A stretch of 64,000 nt of DNA from Phytophthora quininea (GCA_011947345.1 JAAVTG010000220.1:62001-126000), one strand, 5' to 3'. Positions 10,243-22,311 are shown, counted from the first letter of the stretch. The notes: generated by a model from the sequence alone, not told the origin. Program-made: numbers and translations.

Positions 10243-11403
10243 GTGGTGGCGACGTATCATGGCGATGCGGACGCTCTTCGATCTAGTTTTCGTCCGGAAC
10301 TGCGTGGACTGCAGGTCTCCAGAGCCACGTACCTGGATATCTGCATGCACGAGCAGACCCAGCTGGAGACGTTGACCGACTCGCTGGAACGGGAGGAGCA
10401 GCGCAATGCTCAGCAGGACGAGAAGATGGAGTTCTTCTCGGCAGTGGAGAAGGGAAAATTGGCTTTGGGCGATACTCTACTGCATATCGCTGTGCGGCTC
10501 GGACACGTGGAGGTGATCGACTTTTTGCTTCTTACAGACCAGCACATGCCGCCGAGGACTGCGGCGACACCAGGCACAGCTGGAAGCATGAGAAGTATGG
10601 CTACAAGCAAAAGCAACGCTGTTGCTATTGCTGCTGGTCCGACTACAGTAGCTCCTCTGCCTGTTCATACGGCTAACTTCAAAGGAGAACTGCCTCGAGA
10701 TGTTGTCGGTAGCAATTGTTCGCTTCAGCTCTTGCTTGCTACAGTTGACGATGTGCAGGAAGTGTTTGGGGCAACCTACCGGGACGAGTCGAAAGTGCAT
10801 CGTCTTGTGCGATCTCTGCGTCGTATTTGGCCGCTGTGGATGTTTGAAGGGCAACAAGAAGCTGCGTCCCTGGTTCGTGTTCTGTACGATGCGAGAAGCT
10901 CAGACGCTGCGTTTGGTGGGCTAGTGCGTGTCGCGATGGCGGTAGCAGAGCGCTTTCGAGTCGCAGTGTCTCATGATGGTATTCGTACAGCGTTGACCAT
11001 TCTGGCTGACAACGATGGGGATATCCACCAAGCTCGTCAAGTAGTAACGAACGAATGGACTGCTGATCAGAAGACTGAAGTATTGGTAAAGATTTTCCGA
11101 CGATGGTTTCCACTGTGGAGAGCAAATGGGCGAAAGCATCGAGAAGAAGAGGAAACACAAACGGTATTTTTCGATACTGCGATGGCGGCTTGGCTGCAAA
11201 TTGCACAAGACCTGAGACTCTTTGGCCCAGGTAAATCTTCGAGTACAGAGCATGTTGATTTACCGGATGCTGCGGGGTTGAGACGCTACGACAGCCAGGT
11301 GTGGCAACGTCGAATAAGTCCGCCTCCACCATCCATTGGGGATCTCTGCGCACACATTAATTCCTTGGAAGGGTACTTCAGGATGCCACACCTCGCGGCC
11401 TAG
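10243..11403 (+). CDS. Ankyrin-repeat-like protein, function unknown
   Basis: An open frame of about 386 residues ending at the TAG 11401-11403. One clear ankyrin-type helix pair is visible (GDTLLHIAVRLGHVEVIDFLL, about residues 77-97). A coiled segment with many Glu/Gln precedes it, and an alpha-helical region with KIFRRWFPLWRANGRKHREEEE follows. The true start is unresolved. Base 10243 directly follows an acceptor-like CTGCAG, so the visible frame begins as an internal exon. A likely first exon starts at ATG 10109 (MGQTHSAPPKDALQFRQM). A phase-compatible donor would be GTCGGT at 10163, giving an 80-base intron, but the donor is weak. If that start is right, the N-terminal Gly2 could be a myristoylation site. 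Divergent from the kinesin gene. I do not recognise a specific orthologue. Confidence 0.55.
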   Translation: MVATYHGDADALRSSFRPELRGLQVSRATYLDICMHEQTQLETLTDSLEREEQRNAQQDEKMEFFSAVEKGKLALGDTLLHIAVRLGHVEVIDFLLLTDQHMPPRTAATPGTAGSMRSMATSKSNAVAIAAGPTTVAPLPVHTANFKGELPRDVVGSNCSLQLLLATVDDVQEVFGATYRDESKVHRLVRSLRRIWPLWMFEGQQEAASLVRVLYDARSSDAAFGGLVRVAMAVAERFRVAVSHDGIRTALTILADNDGDIHQARQVVTNEWTADQKTEVLVKIFRRWFPLWRANGRKHREEEETQTVFFDTAMAAWLQIAQDLRLFGPGKSSSTEHVDLPDAAGLRRYDSQVWQRRISPPPPSIGDLCAHINSLEGYFRMPHLAA

Positions 11404-11641
11404 CGAACGATGAAAGGCTGTGTCACTCTTCCAGCTGCAGCATGTTGTGACAGCTTCATGTTTGGGCGCAGTATTTTCCCGCAAACAAGAAAAACTGGCA
11501 ATGAGGTTTGCCGACACCAAGAATTTACGTGGACATCTCAGTCTCGTTGGGCGTGAGCCTCTTGGGAGATCTCCCAGGGAACGAACTTGTTCAAGTGCGC
11601 CGACGCAATCAGTACTCAACCATTGTAACAATCACTCAGTG

Positions 11642-14600
11642 ATGACTGGCACAATGGAGTCTTCGTGGAGTGACCCCACATTCAAAAACGCTGGTAAGTC
11701 TGAAGAAACTCAAGGTACTGCAGCCACCGTGACCAATGCTGCAGGCGAATTCCCACCCGTCGAGGAGAAGAATGGAGACGTAGGCGATTTCTCGGACTTC
11801 ATGGAACCAGGCTCGTCGATTTCTACCAGTGAGAGCGAGTACAAGATCAACGACGGTGACGACGAGCCTCGCGAATATTGGGAGAAAACATAGTTCTATA
11901 GTCGCAGCCCCTTCTCCAACTGCAGTAGTCTTTCGTTTGAGAGTTCCGGTGATTCAGAGGATGGCAACACAAGTGGTGACAGTTCTCCGATCGCTGCTAT
12001 TTCTACGGACGAAGCTATACTGCCCGTTCCGTCCTGGAGTTCAATTCCGAGCATTTCACGACGATCAGATACCAAAGTCGGTTTGATTCGTCGGTAGAGC
12101 GCGATGTTGCACGAAGAATTGAAGTACAATGGACCAACATCGATTTGAGTCAACGCATCGCAAGACCAGCCCCATCTTCCAGCATCTATGACCAGCTTTG
12201 GACATTTAGCTCCATCTTCAAAAGTTTGATGACAGATACTTGGTGAGCTGAGAGCGACACGAACACTTTCCCCTTGTCTGACCTGTGGATAATACAGTTC
12301 CGTCGCAAAGGACTAATCTTAGGAGACAATATCCACTTCGCTGTAAGTTTTGCTCTAATCCTGGAAGTGCCAACTATTCTTGCAGTCGTCAAACTCATGA
12401 TCTTAATCGAGTGTCCGATGTGGTCACAGCTTCCGTCTCGACCTCATTTCGTGTTGGAAGCACCTTTGCCGGAGTCCATAAAGAAACCAGCACTTACATC
12501 ATGACAGAAAGTATCGTGATCGAAGAGCCAACTATCGCACAGCCCGATATTTCTGAAACTACGAACGAGTCCAGCGTAAAAACATCATTCTTCCATGACA
12601 TCAACCTCAGCACGCAGCCAGTGCTCACAAAGCGTGGTCAGAAGACTGGCAAAATTGTATCACGAGTATTTGTGATCTTGGACGGCACGTGGGGTTTCTG
12701 AATCTAATGCGAAGTATTTGTCACTCACAACTCCATTATATGTACAGGATATCTCTTTTACTTTCAACATCCCACAGCGACAGAACCCAGCGGCATATTG
12801 TCATTGATGAATACCGAGTACTTCGTCCACTCGTACGCATCTTCAGCGTTGCTCGGCAATTTTTGTATCGAGTTGCGATCACCCTTGCGAGCCTGGGGTA
12901 AGTTTCGACACATTTCTACCAACCAATTTGCATGGAGTTAATCGCCACGTTTGCTTGTATTTAGGCACACTTATTCTCCACTTCCACGGCTATACGCCGA
13001 TGGCAATTCACGGAGTCAAAGAAATGATGAACGCCGCGGGTGCACAATTACGGCGCAGCCACTTCGATAAGAACGGTGTTGACGTCGAGAACAGCCGCCG
13101 GAATCACAAGTCCCAGCGACCTTCACGCCTCATTACGCTCTCGAGCATCTCGAGTTTACTTCCACACTGGACACGATGGAATACTGGAAAGCACAACAAC
13201 AATGATACCCACGACGATGAAGCTGACAGTGTATTGACGGTGGAAACTGAGGCCGATGGTAGCGTGGAAACAGAGAGCAGCACGATCGTTTGCCGAGTTA
13301 CTCGGGGTACTCGAACAAGCTTGTTGAAGGTGCAGTTGAGAAGCAACAGCTCTTCTGACGATCGTAAGTGCGGCAACAAGCCCGCAGGAAGTCAGCAGCT
13401 CGTTCAACTAGGTCAAAGCATTCGGGCATCCTTCTCCTCGAACCGTAAGAACTCACATCGCCACTTCAGTCTGGACACGCAAGAGGAAATCGTAGCGGAG
13501 CAGGAAATTGGGCCAGAGCACTGCCACGAGCTGTGCATGAATGGATTCGTGGAAAACACGGGGCGTCGGCTCTTCCACTTCATTTGGCCTTGGGAGAGTC
13601 TTCAGCAACTTCGTCCAAGCAACCAACAAAAAGATGCGGCGACACGGTTCTCAGTGATTGTGCAAAGTCCGTCGAGCTCGCGTGAAGGCCAAAGTCCTCG
13701 TATTCGCTTCGCATCCGCGTTTGAGACTTCACGGCAATTCGATTCCGCAACAATGGCGATGATGAGGCAAGCATCGTCTCCTCAGCGACACCAGCAGAGG
13801 TTAGCGCTTTGTGCTCCCCCGGAGATACAAACACATCTTCAAAACTTGGTGGGCTTACTATTCCTTCGGGTCTTACTAATGACAGTCCCAAGGTACACGC
13901 AACAACTACTGCTGCATCTTCATTGGCACCAGTAAAGCTAACCGCCGCAGCGACAGACCTCACGCTTCATTTTGTTGTCCCAGCATCGACATCTGTATCA
14001 GCACCTAAAACTCCCAGTCCTACAAAACCTGGTTCGCAGTCAAACTCCCCAAGCAAACCTGGAAACCGTTTGCACTCGCCAATACTCAAGGCTAAGGTCA
14101 TTGCTCATCGCGCAGCTTCTCCTGTACCGGCATCGACTCCCATGACTGCTACTATTACACCAACCGGAGGCAAACCGCCGTCACCGTTGAAAAGACTAGC
14201 CCCAGCAGCATATGTGCCACTTATCACGGATATTCGCGTTGTTCAGGCGGTTAGTGTCGCTGAGAGCTATAGCGGCGGGTATATGCTTCGTCAATACGAG
14301 CCGCTGAAAGTCATCGGCCGAGGTGGCTTTGGACACGTCATGGTGGCGCGGCATCTGCCCTCGGGATTACTGGTAGCAATCAAGACGCTCAGCAAGAAGG
14401 CCATTGCAGCGCAGAACCAGATCCAACACTCAAAAGCAGAGAAGACTGTACTGACGCGATGCCGCGATCACCCGTTCATCGTGAAGATGCACGCTTGCTT
14501 CCAGACCATCGACCATCTGCACCTTGTGCTCGATTATTGTCCAGGCGGCGAGCTCTTCTTCCACATCTCTCAGCGCGGCCAGTTCACCGAGCCTGTGGCC

Positions 14601-15339
14601 GCTTTCTATTTGTCTGAAGTTCTTCTCGCGCTGGAGCACTTGCACCAGCAAGATATCATCTATCGCGACCTCAAGCCCGAGAACATATTGCTGGATCAGC
14701 AAGGTCACATTCGTCTCGCGGACTTTGGTCTTTCCAAGCCAGGAATCGACGATTGGACTCTGGCGTCAACATTTTGTGGATCAAAGATTACATCGCACCG
14801 GAAGTGCTTGTGCTGGGTGACCGGTCGTCTGCATCTGCATCACCATCAACGCCAACCCGAGGATACGGCAAAGCGGTCGATTTTTGGCGCTTGGGTGCAT
14901 GCTCTACGAGATGTTGACAGGCCGACCGCCGTTTTACACTGCGCAAAACAGAGCTCACCTCTACTCGCTGATCATGAACGGCGTAGTAACGTATCCATCC
15001 CAGATGAGCAGTGAGGCACGTGATCTCATCGCGAGTCTTCTGTGCACAGACCCACGAGAGCGGCTTGGAGCACGCAGAGCTGGCGGCGGCGGAACTGCTG
15101 CAGTAAAGCTACACCCATTCTTCATCAAGCACCACATCGACTGGACTCGTTTGTTAAAGCGTACGATGTGCTCACCTCCGCTTCGCCCTCGCTCTGGCGC
15201 ATATGCCAATTTTGATTCCGAGTTCACGTCCATGTCGCTGCGCGGCATCGACAACATGGTCAAGTTTCCAGAGAAAATCCCATTGGACTACCAACTCTTC
15301 GACAACTACAACTGGGAGCCGCCTAAAAGCACCAAGTAA
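11642..15339 (+). CDS. PH domain plus AGC-type Ser/Thr protein kinase (several frame breaks)
   Basis: An acidic Ser-rich N-terminus starts at ATG 11642. A PH-like domain follows: TKRGQKTGKIVSRVFVILDG near 12640, continuing in GYLFYFQHP and ending LRAWGTLILHFHGYTPMAIHG. It is split by introns 12694-12747 and 12898-12964. Next is a Ser/Pro/Thr-rich linker of about 400 residues, then a full kinase domain: GRGGFGHV (ATP loop), VAIKTLSKK, YRDLKPEN, LADFGLSKP, TFCGS and APE. An AGC-type C-terminal extension ends FDNYNWEPPKSTK. PH plus AGC kinase recalls PKB/Akt, so phosphoinositide-controlled signalling is inferred. Breaks lie near 12050-12075, 13755-13772, at 14783-14785 (AAA) and 14886-14887 (GG). 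The stretch 12060-12400 is not resolved: a plausible intron lies at 12243-12297, and a stop at 11891-11893 interrupts the N-terminal frame. The kinase identity is secure; the N-terminal model is provisional. Confidence 0.78.
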
Positions 15340-15473
15340 CACACCAATCTAAGCAGATCAAACACATCTCCACATTGCAAGCAAAGCTCATTCGATTTTG
15401 AAGCAGGAAACGTCAGTCCCATCCGTCCCTCTGGCTGTCTTACCACCAGTAGCCAACCAGACAAGCAAGGACC

Positions 15474-16810
15474 TTACTTCCAGAGCTTGTTGATCGACAT
15501 GTTCTGCTCTGAGTCCTTCTTCATGACCTTGGACACGGCCATCTCGAAGTCTTCCTGAGTCACGTGAATCCGTCTCTCACGCAGTGCGAACATGCCGGCT
15601 TCCGTGCACACAGCCTTACACTCAGCACCTGAAGCTGTCGGCATCTTTTCGGCGATCACCTTCAGGTTAATGCCTCGCAGCAGGTTCATCTTCCTCGAGT
15701 GGATGCGCATGATATCAATACGGGACTACACACACAAAGTAACGTTAACATCCCTCACAAATTTAAAAAATAAGTAGCATCAAGTGCACGCACCCCTTCC
15801 GTCGGGTTTGGGAATTCGATCTTTCTGTCAATACGTCCAGGACGCAGCAGCGCAGCATCCAGGATATCGATACGGTTGGTTGCCATGATGACCTTGATGT
15901 TCTGTGCAGGCTCAAAGCCATCCAGCTGGTTAAGCAGCTCCAGCATCGTACGCTGCACCTCCGAGTCACCACCGCCGCCTTCCATACGGGAGCTACCGAT
16001 GGAGTCAATTTCATCCATAAAGATGATCGAGGGCGAGGCTTCACGAGCCATAACGAAGAGCTCGCGCACCATACGGGAGCCCTCACCAATGTATTTCTGC
16101 ACGAGCTCGGCACCCGACACACGGATGAACGTGCAGTCCGTGTGGTGGGCCACAGCACGAGCCAGAAGCGTCTTGCCGGTGCCGGGAGGCCCGTAAAGCA
16201 GCACGCCCTTCGGTTGGGCAACCCCAGAGCATCAAACAGCTCTGGGTGCTTAATAGGCAGCTCAATGACCTCCTTGATCTCGCGGATCTGCTTGTCCAGA
16301 CCGCCGATCATGTCGTAGGTCGAGTCCGGCACCTTCTCCACCTTCATGAGCGACACCAGAGGGTCCACTTTGGTGGGGAGGATCTTGTGCAGCACGTAGC
16401 TGTCGTTGCGCAGAGCCACGCGCGTGTTGGGCGTGCACTTAGCAATGTCGATGGTCTTGTCCACGTCCACGACGTACTTGCCCTCAGGGTTCACTTTGAC
16501 CAGCACTTTGGACTTGCCCATCTGCTTGACCACTTCGCCCACATACGACCCGGGCTCTTGCAGGAGTTGAAGCTCCTCACGCAGCAAGCGGACTAAGATA
16601 TTATACAAAAGTAGGGGTTTTAGTAGGAATAAACAATGATCACTCGAGAAAGATTTTACCTTTCGAGTTGAGCTCGTTGCGCTGCGCCTGCAGACGGCGG
16701 AGGTTCTGCGTCTCGTCGCGCACCGTCAGCTCCAGGTGCTCGATTTTCTGCTCGTAGTAGCTCGTGAGCCCGGCGCTGCCGTCCGCCATGGCCACGTCCG
16801 CCGTCATCAT
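15474..16810 (-). CDS. RPT6: 26S proteasome regulatory ATPase subunit 8 (Rpt6)
   Basis: One of six AAA+ ATPases in the base of the 19S regulatory particle, which unfolds ubiquitinated substrates and opens the 20S core. Three exons on the minus strand: 16810-16660, 16592-15794 and 15725-15474, with introns of 67-68 bases. Features in order: N-terminal coiled coil ([13 protein letters not shown]), OB region ([17 protein letters not shown]), Walker A GPPGTGKT, Walker B IIFMDEID, the Rpt6 signature [20 protein letters not shown], and the C-terminal NMSINKLWK. One break at 16222-16225 (CCCC), just before Walker A, is fixed by one base. I chose the start at 16810 because homologues begin a few residues before the coiled coil; the upstream ATG at 16882 would add an unrelated basic stretch. 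Divergent from SHQ1. Confidence 0.95.
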
Positions 16811-16941
16811 GTTGAGTATTTTTCCTCCCTTCTTGCGATCCAAAAATCGCAAAATGACCGAGCCGCACTTTTTAAAGTGCATTTAACGTTTAAAAAGTAC
16901 ATCACCGTTGCCATTTATCGCTTGACCAAGCAAGTCGCAAC
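16811..16941. promoter_or_regulatory. Divergent promoter between RPT6 and SHQ1
   Basis: Only 131 bases separate the two start codons, so both promoters and 5' untranslated regions must lie here. An initiator-like GCCATTTATCGCTTG (about 16,909-16,923) lies 18-32 bases before the SHQ1 ATG. No CCAAT box was seen. Confidence 0.5.
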
Positions 16942-18775
16942 ATGGTGGCAACGCCCACGTTCCACGTGACGCAGGACGCCAATTGGCTGTTCGTGCACGT
17001 GCACGTGCCGTTCGTACGCGTCTCGGACATGGAGTTCTTCGTGGACGGACTGGACTTTACGTTCTTCTGCAAGCCGTTCCTGCTCAAGCTGCACTTCCCG
17101 CACGAGGTGGTGGACGACGAGTTGGCCAAAGCCGTGTACGACCCCAACAAGGTCGGCCGATATATTATGTTCTTGTTTTGCAATACCATAGATGCTAACT
17201 GACAGTGTATACGACAGGAGAACGGCACAATTGTGGTGCATCTGCCCAAGAAGGAGCCAGGCCAGGAATTCCCAGACCTGGACATGCTGACCAAGCTGCT
17301 GCAGCCGCAAAAGCCACCGGTGGACGTCAACACGGAGACTAGACAGTACGACGACATTTCTGTATCGCTTTATTGATGAGATCTAACGTTGCAGTTGATG
17401 ACAGGAATGCGCCATTGATCGAAGTGTTGGAATCGTCGGGTTCTACTCCAATTGGGGACTATCAGGAGGAGAGCGACCGACTCAACGCGCTCATTGACGG
17501 CGCCCAAATGCCGTCCGGTAGTAATGGAAGCGGTGACACCGTGAGCAGTCAGCAGAAAACGGACTCGTCATTGCTTGGCATTGAGACGAAGACGACGCAG
17601 AGTACTGGGTCGCTGAAGCTGGAGGCGAAAGAGGAAGCCGAAGACTCGTTCGGCGTACGTGTCACCCAACTGGCACCATCCTACGGATTTAACAATGCGT
17701 ACAGCAACTTTTTCGCGTGTGGCATGGCGAGACAAGCGAGATTCTGTCGTTGCCCGACCCGGAACGTTTGCTGCCTCAGCAGCGTCGTATCCTGCGAGAG
17801 GCCGCCGAGGAGCAGCAGTTCAACATTGAGCGGTATTTGATGGACTTTGCCAATGCTGGTGAAGACATGTACTTGGAGTTGGCGATGAAATACGAGCCGT
17901 TCTGGAGGAAGTATCCCGTGCTAGCAACGGTGGCAGCTGCGCCTAAAACCGCTAAAGTGACGACGTCAAAGCCGCTAATTGTAGAGGTCGACTCGGGTGT
18001 CAAGTCTGTTGGATATGATCTCAGCGCGCTGTCGATCGAACCAAGTTGCACTGAGCAGCCAACCGTCTCATTCACGGATGCAGAGAAGGAGTTGCTGCTT
18101 CGACTGCCACGTAAAGAATTCTTGCTACCGGAGGGTAGTCCCGACGAAAAGCTCGTAATTGGCGGACTGGTCGACATTCTCATTGGGTTTGCCTACGAAC
18201 AGCTCACTACACAAGGCGATAGCGATGTGGAGTCTACGTGGACTGTGAGCATCGTCAGCCCAACACTTTCGTGGCTAGATTCGACCGCCGATTTGCGCTC
18301 GATTGTGCGGACTACTGTGCGTCGAATGATCACTTTCCCTTTCCTGCGGCAGTACGACTTGGCACTGCGCTGTGTTCGTGAGGCCAGCGAGATTTTGAAG
18401 CGTGGGAAGCGTGTGGTGTTGCGTGCGTTGTTGACGCTGTACCGGATCGTGGAAAAGTCCGAGACACAGTATCTGCTCAACTCGCTGTACGTGCAGGACT
18501 ATTGCGTGTGGATTCAGTCTGTAAATGACGAACGTCTCCAACAAGTGAGCGAAGAATTTGGTGCTCACATCGCTGCGTTCAAGAAAGGAGACACTGGTTG
18601 GGCTTTGGAGGAGCTCGAGTGTAGTCTGCTCGAGAACTCATCTTCATCGTCCAGTTCGGACTCGGATTCGTCCGACTCTTCGAGCGAGGAAGAAAGCTCG
18701 AGTGGTGACGAAAGCAGTGAGGAAGAGGAGGAGGAAAATCGACAAACAACGACAACTGGAGTGAAGGAACAATAG
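16942..18775 (+). CDS. SHQ1: SHQ1, H/ACA snoRNP assembly chaperone
   Basis: SHQ1 holds the pseudouridine synthase dyskerin/Cbf5 during assembly of H/ACA snoRNPs. Exon 1 (16942-17151) encodes the CS/Hsp20-like N-terminal domain (PTFHVTQDANWLFVHVHVPF...). After an intron at 17152-17217 comes IVVHLPKKEPGQEFPDLDML. The SHQ1-specific helical domain follows: YSNFF, LPDPERLLPQQRRILREAA, EKLVIGGLVDILIGFAYEQ, SPTLSWLD and LYVQDYCVWIQ. It ends in an acidic Ser/Asp/Glu tail and VKEQ. An intron ends at 17394, but no donor before it has the right phase, so a base is probably missing near 17,320-17,360. A clear break at 17709-17713 (T5) is fixed by one base. The acidic Ser tail resembles casein kinase 2 target tails. 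Confidence 0.9.
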
Positions 18776-18903
18776 ACGTGGTCGCCACGAGGACAAGATC
18801 AGCTTGTCATGTAAAATTAGGAGAGCAAAAATACGGCTTTGCTCTGTGACGATGGAGAAGTTCTGTGCGTGTATTTCATTCCTTTCCAGCCGGTAGCGCA
18901 CTC

Positions 18904-20193
18904 ATGGCAAACCAAGATGGAGAAATGAGTGCTCCAAGCTTTACAGGTCCCCATATTTCAGCCACTGCATCCGAGGGATGGAGATTGCCAATGTTGTTCA
19001 CTGCTAGATCTGGAAATGTCGGTGTGCAGATCGATTCGCATCGAGCCATGAACTTGTTTTCCCATCCACGAAGTGTCAAGTTTACAGCGCAATTTCATGG
19101 CGTCATGTACGAGGACGGATCGCTGGAGAACTACTCGCGTGTGGTGGAACGCACAGCTCAGAGAGCACGGCTTGTTCATGAAAAACTCGAAAAGCTGAAG
19201 GCTCGCGAGCAATACCTTTTGGAAGACGAACTCAAGCGTAGGCAACGACGAGCCCAGCGTGAAGCCGCGCGACAACGTCGACTTTGGCGGATGCAGCAGG
19301 CAGCCAAGCAAGCAGACGAGCGCGCTCGTGAATCTGCAGCAGCGACCACAGTCCAGCGAGTACTGCGAGGAGCTCTGGCGAGACGAACTAGTCGAGTCCT
19401 AAAGCAAATTCGGATGTCAAACCAAGCAGCGTCCATGTTGCAGCACGCGATGAAAGCGTACGTGTGTCGACAGAATTTGGCCCGAGAACGTGAACGTCGA
19501 GCTCGTGAGATGGAGGCAAGACACGAACTGGAAATGAATTCAGCTGCTTCAGTCTTACAGCGACAGACTCGGAAACGGCTTCAAATGCTTCATAATAATC
19601 GAGCTCAAGCTGCACTCACATCGATGGCAGAAGACGAAGAGAATGACGAGGACGAGAAGCTTTTAAAACCAACCGAACTTGTATTGATATCTCCTCCAGC
19701 CAAAGAAATCTCAACGGACGAGAAGATTATCGCCGAAGCAATCAGCCGAGGCATCAGCCTCGACCTCCTCTTCTCGGACGATGAAGACGCTGAGAGAACT
19801 CGACATACAGACGCCACATCCTCCTCCAGTACACTGTCTACAGAAACCTCCTCGCTTGTAAAACTTCCCCAGCCACCGCCCAAAAGCGCTGCTGTTCGCA
19901 GACCACGACGTCCGATGTCCGTTAAGCGTGTTGGAGGAGGATATCGCACGCGATTGCTGCCATACGCGGCAGCTCCAGTCGAGGAAGCGACCGCTGCAGC
20001 TCCTGCAACATTCCGTGCAGTTCGACCACAGAAGACGTCTCAAGCAGTAACCAACTCGACTGCTACTCCATCCACACGAGATCACACCGACTCTACCTCC
20101 TCGAAATCCGTCGATGATCTCGAAATTCGTGCTGCTTCACCGGTGCAATCGCGCTTCAAGTCTCTCTACGCCATCGCTCAACGTCTTGTTTAA
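18904..20193 (+). CDS. IQ-motif (calmodulin-binding) coiled-coil protein
   Basis: An uninterrupted 429-residue protein. Residues about 75-145 are a highly charged helix (RRQRRAQREAARQRRLWRMQ). Three IQ-like motifs follow near residues 148-168 (TTVQRVLRGALARRTSR), 175-195 (ASMLQHAMKAYVCRQNLAR) and 225-240 (ASVLQRQTRKRLQ). IQ motifs bind calmodulin or EF-hand proteins. The C-terminal 180 residues are rich in Ser, Pro and acidic residues and probably disordered. I chose ATG 18904 as the first in-frame ATG. The frame extends 13 codons upstream without another ATG, and ATG 18852 is in another frame that closes quickly. Similar proteins occur at microtubule structures, but nothing here assigns a location. 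Confidence 0.75.
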   Translation: MANQDGEMSAPSFTGPHISATASEGWRLPMLFTARSGNVGVQIDSHRAMNLFSHPRSVKFTAQFHGVMYEDGSLENYSRVVERTAQRARLVHEKLEKLKAREQYLLEDELKRRQRRAQREAARQRRLWRMQQAAKQADERARESAAATTVQRVLRGALARRTSRVLKQIRMSNQAASMLQHAMKAYVCRQNLARERERRAREMEARHELEMNSAASVLQRQTRKRLQMLHNNRAQAALTSMAEDEENDEDEKLLKPTELVLISPPAKEISTDEKIIAEAISRGISLDLLFSDDEDAERTRHTDATSSSSTLSTETSSLVKLPQPPPKSAAVRRPRRPMSVKRVGGGYRTRLLPYAAAPVEEATAAAPATFRAVRPQKTSQAVTNSTATPSTRDHTDSTSSKSVDDLEIRAASPVQSRFKSLYAIAQRLV

Positions 20194-20327
20194 AATTCTC
20201 ACACGTCGCAGAATTTCTAAATGCCTATACAAACGTCGAGTCATCTTCTCACTGCGTCAACGCCAGCCATTTGGTCATTGTTGCCATCGGTGCTCTCGTC
20301 CCGGTAGTCTACAAGTTGTAGCACACC

Positions 20328-22311
20328 ATGCAGCTCTTCGCCGACTCGCAGACGCACTTCGCGGCCGTGTCCGAGGACGGCCGCCTCAAGATCTGGGACG
20401 TGGCTTCCGGCTCGCTGCAACAGGAGCTCAAGGAGCGGGACCATCTCAGCTACCGGTACACCAGCGCCGCCTGGACCCAGGCGACCAAGAGCAAGAGCAA
20501 GAAGCGCAGCGGAGACAGCGGCCTGGGGCTGCTGGCGCTGGGCACCAGCAATGGCCACGTGGTGGTGTGGGACCTGGCGGCCGGAGAGGTCAAGCACACG
20601 CTGCAGGACGCCAGTCAGAGCGGCGCCGTGCAGGCTCTGGCCTTCAACCCTCAAGGATCGTTACTCTACTCGAGCTCCAGCGACAAGCACGTGCTGGAGT
20701 GGAGTGTGAGCTCTGGCCAAGTCGAGCGCAAGTTCCGTTGTGGCACTGGCGGCGCCTCGGCGCTCGCCGTCTCAGCAGACGGAGAGGTGCTGGCCGTCGG
20801 AGGCTCTGCACTGCGCACTTTCGACTTGTCGTCGGCCAAGAAGAGCCGCAAGCTCGTGTCGGGCGTGTCCTCAGCTGTGACGCAGCTGCGGTTCGCATCG
20901 GTGGAGGATGGACTGGCGTCGTCTAGGTTCTTGTTGGCAGCTACTGCTGGTGCACGGTTCGTCAACGTGTACGACTTGGAGCTGACGGAGCACGACGCTC
21001 CGGCGCTGACCATGAGCCTGCCCAATAGTGCTGAGGGCATTTTTGCACGTGCTTCAGTGGGAGAAACAGTGGTGCCTAAGAAAAGCAAGAAGGGCAAGAA
21101 GAGCAAGAAGGAGACGACTGAGTCTGCCAAGCCGACGGTGGAGCTGTTTGTTGGCGCTACGGCTCCCGCTGGGGCGTTGTTCCTATGGGTCCACAAGTAC
21201 CAGCAAGTGAGCGATGCGTCGGAATTGGCGCTGGCATCGAAGCCGCTGCCTCCTACGTTGTCGGCAGCCGAGTCGGCTGGAGTTTTGCTGGCGGAGTTGA
21301 GCACCCAAAGTGACGACAAGAAGGCGGAGGTTTTGGTGGCGCGCGGATCACTGGTGAAGCCTGTGTTTGAAACGATCTCTGCTGTTGAGGATACCGCCCC
21401 AGTCAGTGGAAGAAGGAGCTCGAGTTCGCAGAGATCAGCGACGCGTTGCTGCTCTCAGCTGAGCGAGCCGATGCGGACAGCAAGAACGGCACCAAGCGAC
21501 AGAAAGTGGAGGCTACGGCTGAAGACGAGAAGACTGTCGTGCCGACACTCAGCGACCGTCGTGGACTGGCGAACTCCATGGCAGTTGTTGACGAGACCAC
21601 GAGCTTCGAGGAATGGACAGCGCTGAGGACGACGAGGAGAACGAACTGACGCTGGCTGAGCGCGTGGAAAATCTGCGTGAGCGGGTGGAAAGTGACGTGA
21701 CTGCTGCCCTAAGCCGTGCGGAGCGCGAGGCCGAGTCCCCGGAAGAGAAGGACCCCAGTGATAAGCCGGACGCATCATCACTTGCTAGTGTGTTAGAGCA
21801 GGCGTTGCAGGCCCGCGACAACGCTCTGCTAGAGTACTGCCTGCGAACTCGTGACGTTAAGGTTGTGGCACGAACCGTGGCTCGTGTCCCGGCATCTCGT
21901 GTGCTGACTCTGCTGGAAGTGATTGTCCGCAAACTTGAGCGTGCGCCTGCCCGTTGTGCTCGTCTGTGCCCGTGGCTGCGTGCAGTGCTCCTGCACCACA
22001 CGGCCTACCTCGTGGCTCAGCCTGACCTTGTGCCTAGTCTATCGGCTCTCTACCAGCTTCTCGAGTCAAGGTTGCAAGTGCACGAGCAGCTCCAGAAGCT
22101 CGCCGGACGACTGAGTCTGGTGCTCGGACAGATTCACGTGAACACCAACGACGACGAGGAAGAAGATGAAACGCGTGCCGCAATCGTCTATCACGAGGGT
22201 GAAGAGGAGGCACGCGGTACTGACGGCGACGACAGTAGCAGCCACGACGACGAACAGGAGGAGGAGGAAGAAGAGGAAGAGGACGACGACGTCGAGACGG
22301 AGGACGAATGA
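20328..22311 (+). CDS. UTP5: WDR43/Utp5, small-subunit processome WD-repeat protein (two frame breaks)
   Basis: UTP5/WDR43 is a t-UTP component of the nucleolar small-subunit processome, needed for pre-18S rRNA transcription and processing. The N-terminus is a WD-repeat propeller (FAAVSEDGRLKIWDVASGSL, GTSNGHVVVWDLAAGEVKHT, SSSSDKHVLEWSVSSGQVER). A basic linker with KKSKKGKKSKK follows. The C-terminal Utp12-type helical domain has the family pattern VLEQALQARDNALLEYCL ... WLRAVLLHHTAYL ... LYQLLESRLQV, and then a strongly acidic Glu/Asp tail. Breaks are at 21397-21400 (CCCC) and 21612-21613 (AA), each one base short, with family sequence continuing across both. The start at 20328 gives MQLFADSQTHFAAV, as expected for this family. 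No intron. Confidence 0.85.
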
